Source of the DNA: Deltaproteobacteria bacterium
Lineage (GTDB): Bacteria; Myxococcota_A; UBA796; SXON01
DNA: 64,000 nt
Direction: 5' to 3'
Assembly (NCBI GenBank): GCA_947490345.1
Contig: CANLGL010000003.1
Span: 62,001 to 126,000, forward strand
In this document: positions 59,712-64,000 of the stretch, piece by piece
Numbering within the stretch: position 1 is the first letter of the stretch
Layout: each line of letters starts with the position of its first letter
The notes under the pieces: model-generated
Told to the model about the DNA's origin: nothing
The model's input: the letters and a program-made list of their open reading frames with translations, nothing else
The model's database searches: none
Made by a program: the position numbers and the translations under genes

Positions 59712-60488
59712 ATGAACCTGACCGACAGCAAGATCCTCGTGACCGGCGGCGCAAGCGGCATGGGTCGCCACTTCGTCCTCGCCCTGGCCCGTGACGGCGC
59801 CGACGTGGCCTTCTGCGACCTCAACCCCGACGCGGTGGGCGCGGTAGAGGCCGAGGCGGCTTCGCGCGGACTCCCCGGCAAGGTCAAGGGTTTTATCGCC
59901 AACGTCGCCAAGGAAGACGAAGTCGTCGCCCTGGTCAAGGACGCGGCGGCGGCGCTCGGTGGCCTCACCGGCATCGTCAACAATGCGGGCATCATCCGCG
60001 ACGGGCTCCTCATCAAGGTCGACCGCGAAACGGGCGCCGTCATCAAGTTCCCCCTCGCCAAGTGGCAACAGGTGCTCGACGTGAACCTCACCGGCGTGTT
60101 TCTGGGCGCGCGTGAGTTCGCCGCCTACGCCGTCGAGAACAAGGTCAAGCAGAGCGTGATCATCAGCATCAGCTCGATCAGCCGCCACGGCAACATGGGC
60201 CAGGGCAACTACTCCGCGGCCAAGGCGGCGATTGTGGCGGACACCGCGCTGTGGGCCGGCGAGCTGGCTCGCTACGGCATCCGCACCGGCGCCGTTGCGC
60301 CCGGGTTCACGCGCACCCCGATCCTCGAGGGCATGCCGCCGGAAGCGCTCGCCAAGGTCAGCGCGCCGGTGCCTCTGAAGCGCATCGGCGAGCCCGAAGA
60401 GATGTACCTCGCGGTGAAGTTCATCATCGAGAACGACTACTTCACCGGGCGCGTCATCGATGTGGACGGCGGCCTGCGCTTGAGCTGA
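59712..60488 (+). CDS. Short-chain dehydrogenase/reductase (FabG-like)
   Basis: ILVTGGASGMGRHFVLAL, VNNAGII, NYSAAKAAI; SD GGAG. Confidence 0.93.
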   Translation: MNLTDSKILVTGGASGMGRHFVLALARDGADVAFCDLNPDAVGAVEAEAASRGLPGKVKGFIANVAKEDEVVALVKDAAAALGGLTGIVNNAGIIRDGLLIKVDRETGAVIKFPLAKWQQVLDVNLTGVFLGAREFAAYAVENKVKQSVIISISSISRHGNMGQGNYSAAKAAIVADTALWAGELARYGIRTGAVAPGFTRTPILEGMPPEALAKVSAPVPLKRIGEPEEMYLAVKFIIENDYFTGRVIDVDGGLRLS

Positions 60489-60490
60489 GG

Positions 60491-61342
60491 GTGGCCGTCC
60501 CCGCGGTTGGTCGCATCGCGCCGACGCCGTCGGGGCATCTGCACCTCGGCAATGCGCTTGCGTTTGGCGCGGCGTGGCTCAGCGCGCGCGCGGCCAGCGG
60601 GCGTGTGCTGCTGCGGATCGAAGACCTGGACGCGGGACGGGCTCGGGCGGATGTCGCGACCGGCCAGCGGGAAGACCTCGAGTGGCTCGGCCTCCACTGG
60701 GACGCTGAGGTCGCGCCGCAGTCGACGCGTCAGTACCCACTGGACGGCATCCCCGCGTTCCGGTGCCTGTGCACCCGGCCGACGCGGCTGTACCTGGGGT
60801 GCCGATGCCGCGCCAAGGAGCACGACAAGGGCGCCTGGCGTTTTGATACCCCCCGGGGGCTGGTGGAGTTCGTGGATCGCACCCGCGGTCCACAGCGCTT
60901 TTCACCCGATGAGGACCCGATCCTCGTGCGCGCTGACGGTGAGGCCGCCTACCCCCTGGCCGTGGTCATCGACGACCACCGCGACGGCGTGACCGAGGTC
61001 GTGCGGGGAGGGGACCTCCTGGCCGCGACCGCGACGCAGCTGCGGCTCTACGAGGTGCTGGGGTGGACGCCACCCACCTGGCTGCACGTCCCGGTGCTGC
61101 GTGGTCCCGATGGGAAGAAGTTGTCCAAGTCCCACGGAAGCACCGAATTGCGCGCACTCCGTGCGGCCGGCTGGACGGCCGAGCGGGTGTGGGAGGTGCT
61201 GGGTCCGCTCTTAGGCGTGGAAAGCCTTGAGCCTGCCGGGTTCCGCCCCGAGCGGGTGCGCATCGGCGAGTTCCTGGTGGCGGACAGCGGCGCCGTGTTC
61301 GGCCCACTCGAAGCAAGCGCGGCGGCCCCGGTGGCGGGTTAG
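60491..61342 (+). CDS. GluQ-type glutamyl-tRNA(Asp)/Glx-tRNA synthetase-like protein
   Basis: RIAPTPSGHLHLGNALAF (HIGH-like), CLCTRPTRLYLGCRC Zn site, KKLSKSHGS; no anticodon-binding domain. Confidence 0.85.
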   Translation: MAVPAVGRIAPTPSGHLHLGNALAFGAAWLSARAASGRVLLRIEDLDAGRARADVATGQREDLEWLGLHWDAEVAPQSTRQYPLDGIPAFRCLCTRPTRLYLGCRCRAKEHDKGAWRFDTPRGLVEFVDRTRGPQRFSPDEDPILVRADGEAAYPLAVVIDDHRDGVTEVVRGGDLLAATATQLRLYEVLGWTPPTWLHVPVLRGPDGKKLSKSHGSTELRALRAAGWTAERVWEVLGPLLGVESLEPAGFRPERVRIGEFLVADSGAVFGPLEASAAAPVAG

Positions 61343-61368
61343 TCACCCATGGCCAACAGAGGGCATGG

Positions 61369-62106
61369 ATGTCGGGGTTCCGTACGGCGGCCGTGATCGG
61401 CGCATCCGTGGGTATCGGGGCGGAGCTGGTCAAGCAGCTGGTTGCGAGCGGGGTCGTGGTTGCCGCGGTCGCGCGTCGGTTGCCCGAGCTCGAGGCGCTT
61501 CAGGCGGCGTGCGGCGGCCCGGACAAAGTGAAGATCTACGTTCACGACGTGAAGCAGTTCGACGAGGCGCCCGCGGTCTTCGACCGCCTGGTCGCCGAGT
61601 TGGGTGGCCTCGACTGCCTCATCTACAACGCGGGCGTCATGCCGCGCATCGAGGAGAGCGAGTACAACTTCGCCAAGGACCGCGAGATGATCGAGGTCAA
61701 CCTCCTCGGCGCGATGGCGTGGTTCAACCCCGCCGCCGCGTTCATGGAAGCGCGGCGAGCGGGCACGCTGGTCGGCATCTCCTCGGTCGCCGGCGACCGT
61801 GGTCGGCGGGGGAACCCGGCCTACCATACCAGCAAGGCCGCACTCACGACGTATCTGGAGGCGCTGCGCAATCGTCTGTTCCGGTACGGCGTCCACGTCG
61901 TCACGGTCAAGCCGGGCCCGGTCCGCACCGCGATGACCGAGGGCCTGAAGTTGCCGCTGATGATCGACGCGGACGACGCCGCGCGGGGCACCCTCGCCCT
62001 CGCTCGCGCGGGAACCGGGCAGGGCTACGTGCCCGTCGCCTGGAGGCCGATCATGCTCGCCATCCAGCACGTGCCGTCGGTCCTCTTCCGCCGCACCAAC
62101 ATCTGA
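61369..62106 (+). CDS. SDR-family protein, DprE2-like
   Basis: AAVIGASVGIGAELVKQL; C-terminal WRPIMLAIQHVPSVLFRRTNI. Confidence 0.75.
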   Translation: MSGFRTAAVIGASVGIGAELVKQLVASGVVVAAVARRLPELEALQAACGGPDKVKIYVHDVKQFDEAPAVFDRLVAELGGLDCLIYNAGVMPRIEESEYNFAKDREMIEVNLLGAMAWFNPAAAFMEARRAGTLVGISSVAGDRGRRGNPAYHTSKAALTTYLEALRNRLFRYGVHVVTVKPGPVRTAMTEGLKLPLMIDADDAARGTLALARAGTGQGYVPVAWRPIMLAIQHVPSVLFRRTNI

Positions 62107-62113
62107 GGCGCTG

Positions 62114-63526
62114 ATGACCCCGGCAGCAGCGGCCCTCCCGCGGAAGGTCTTCGACGGTTTCGGCTATTCGGTGCGCTCGGTCTCTGGTTTCGCCGAGCCA
62201 AAATCGGCCGCAGAGATCGCTGGGTGGTTCCAATTCGCCAAGGAAAATGGGCTCACCGTTGCGATGCGCGGCTCCGGCCGTAGCTACGGTGACGCCGCGA
62301 TGAACGGCGGCGGCTTGGTGCTTGATACACGAGGGATGCGTCGTGTATTGTCGTGGGATCCCACCACGGGCATCGCCGACGTCGAGCCAGGCGTCACCAT
62401 CGAGGACCTGTGGCGCAACTTCCTTAAGGACGGGTACTGGCCCGCAGTGGTGCCGGGAACGATGTTCCCGACCTTAGGCGGAATCGCCTCGATGAACGTT
62501 CACGGCAAGAACTGCTTCAAGGTGGGGCCGTGGGGGGATCACATCCTCGACGGCGAGCTTGTCGCGCCCGATGGCAACACATATCGTGTATCACGGGAAG
62601 AAAACGCCGACCTCTTCCGGGCCGCCATCGGTGGCTTTGGGATGCTGGGCGCTTGGAGCCGACTTCGTATCAAGCTCAAGCGTGTGCACAGCGGGCGGCT
62701 GCGGGTCAAGGCCCACTACTGTCGCGACCTGAAGGAACAGTTCGCGTGGTTCGAAGAAGCGACCAAGACGGCCGACTATTGTGTCAGTTGGGTCGATTGT
62801 ATCGCTGGCGGGTCGGGGCTGGGCCGGGGGCAGCCTCACTCCGCGGTTTATCTGAGCGAAGGCGAGGACAAGGGGCCCAACCTGGACCCTGCCGCACAGG
62901 ACCTCCCCGGGAGTATTCTGGGCGTGCCGCGTGGACTGGTGGGCACCATCTTGGGCAAGCTGAACCACAACCTGGGCATGCGCCTGCTCAACGTCGGCAA
63001 GAACCTGGCGTCGCGTTTCGGCTCCAGGGCGGCGTTCCTGCAGGGGCACGTCGCGTTCAACTTCCTCCTCGACTACGTACCCACGTACCGGGACGCCTAC
63101 CGGCCGCACGGATTCGTGCAGTACCAGCCCTTCGTGCCTCGTGATGCCGCGCCGGAAGTCTTCGCGAACATCCTGCGGCTGACTCAGGCGCGGGGCGTGC
63201 CCAGCTACCTGGGCGTGATGAAGCGGCATCGCCCGGACGAGTTCTTGCTCTCACACGGGCTCGACGGGTACAGCCTTGCGCTCGATTTCCCGGTGACCCC
63301 CGCCAACCGGGCGGTCCTGTGGAAGACGCTCCACGAGGTCTCGGACATGGTGTGTGAGGCTGGCGGTCGCTTCTACCCGGCCAAGGACGCGGTCCTGCGC
63401 CCCGATCACCTGCAGCGCTCGCTGGGCCAGGAGCGGTTGGCGCGCTTTGCCACGCTCCGTGACATGGTCGATCCCGACCGAATCTTGCGGACCGAGCTTG
63501 CGGCGCGGCTGGGGCTCAGCGTCTAG
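62114..63526 (+). CDS. FAD-binding oxidoreductase, DprE1-like
   Basis: MRGSGRSYGDAAMNGGGLVLDTRGM, VVPGTMFPTLGGIASMNVHGKN. Confidence 0.8.
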   Translation: MTPAAAALPRKVFDGFGYSVRSVSGFAEPKSAAEIAGWFQFAKENGLTVAMRGSGRSYGDAAMNGGGLVLDTRGMRRVLSWDPTTGIADVEPGVTIEDLWRNFLKDGYWPAVVPGTMFPTLGGIASMNVHGKNCFKVGPWGDHILDGELVAPDGNTYRVSREENADLFRAAIGGFGMLGAWSRLRIKLKRVHSGRLRVKAHYCRDLKEQFAWFEEATKTADYCVSWVDCIAGGSGLGRGQPHSAVYLSEGEDKGPNLDPAAQDLPGSILGVPRGLVGTILGKLNHNLGMRLLNVGKNLASRFGSRAAFLQGHVAFNFLLDYVPTYRDAYRPHGFVQYQPFVPRDAAPEVFANILRLTQARGVPSYLGVMKRHRPDEFLLSHGLDGYSLALDFPVTPANRAVLWKTLHEVSDMVCEAGGRFYPAKDAVLRPDHLQRSLGQERLARFATLRDMVDPDRILRTELAARLGLSV

Positions 63527-63527
63527 C

Positions 63528-64000
63528 GTGGCGCGGCGACACCTCGCCCACCCCGGCGACTGGGCGTCGCTCGCGCGGCGGCTGGACGAGCTCATCAGCG
63601 CGCACAGCGGCGAGGACCCCCTGCATGAAGCCCTGAAGCTGATGGTGGCGAAGCTGGCGCACGAACGCGGACTCGGGGTCGGGGGCGGTTTTTCCCCAGG
63701 GAACGTGGACGCGCTCTTGGATAACGCCGAGCAAGCATGGCCAGGAGTTCTCGGCCCCAACGCGCGGTCCCTGCTTCCGTTGCCTGCACTGGTGCGATGT
63801 GTCGAACTCTTGGCCGGCGTGGAGCTTTGGGCCGACAACCTGGAGGGCCTTGACGCGCTCTTCGAGGGCATCGTGAACAAGGCGTCCAAGGGGCAGAAGG
63901 GGCAGTACTTCACTCCGCGGTATGTGGTGTCCACGCTCATCGAGATGCTGGATCTCCGGCCCGGGGAGCGAGTCGCGGACCCCGCCTGTGGTTCCGGCGC
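63528..64000 (+). CDS. N6-adenine DNA methyltransferase (HsdM-like), truncated by window end
   Basis: Open from GTG 63528 to the edge; ...NKASKGQKGQYFTPRYVVSTLIEMLDLRPGERVADPACGSG. Absent from the ORF track because no stop lies in the window. Confidence 0.85.
   Translation, partial: MARRHLAHPGDWASLARRLDELISAHSGEDPLHEALKLMVAKLAHERGLGVGGGFSPGNVDALLDNAEQAWPGVLGPNARSLLPLPALVRCVELLAGVELWADNLEGLDALFEGIVNKASKGQKGQYFTPRYVVSTLIEMLDLRPGERVADPACGSG

Overview
High-GC, gene-dense bacterial chromosome segment. Gene content looks Myxococcota/deltaproteobacterial: MopE-type Asp/Cys repeats, Pmp beta-helix repeats, MYXO-CTERM-like tails, large Ser/Thr kinases with TPR-like tails, PilT. About 50 protein-coding genes are supportable; I recognised no rRNA, tRNA, CRISPR or transposase gene. 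Core landmarks are fbp, leuS, cinA-recA, pilT, alaS and gluQ-like. Accessory content: (i) a tightly overlapping minus-strand isoprenoid-type cluster (33.8-41.3 kb: polyprenyl synthase, three small orphans, CrtC/AttH-like protein, 1057-aa flavoprotein, FAD monooxygenase) behind a TetR gene; (ii) a DUF1501/DUF1588-like/c-type cytochrome locus with a tyrosine-rich lipoprotein; (iii) an MBOAT/SGNH-type acylation locus split by a PIN-domain toxin-antitoxin pair; (iv) a repeat-rich rearranged island (52.64-53.47 kb) with an 86-bp direct repeat, a cinA fragment, three 22-bp GC-rich repeats and an exact 51-bp-period palindrome array; (v) a truncated N6-adenine methyltransferase at the right edge that is absent from the ORF track. 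Promoter reading suggests at least five leaderless genes with identical geometry (TAnnnT-N6-start codon). All family names come from motif recognition by eye; no database search was run.
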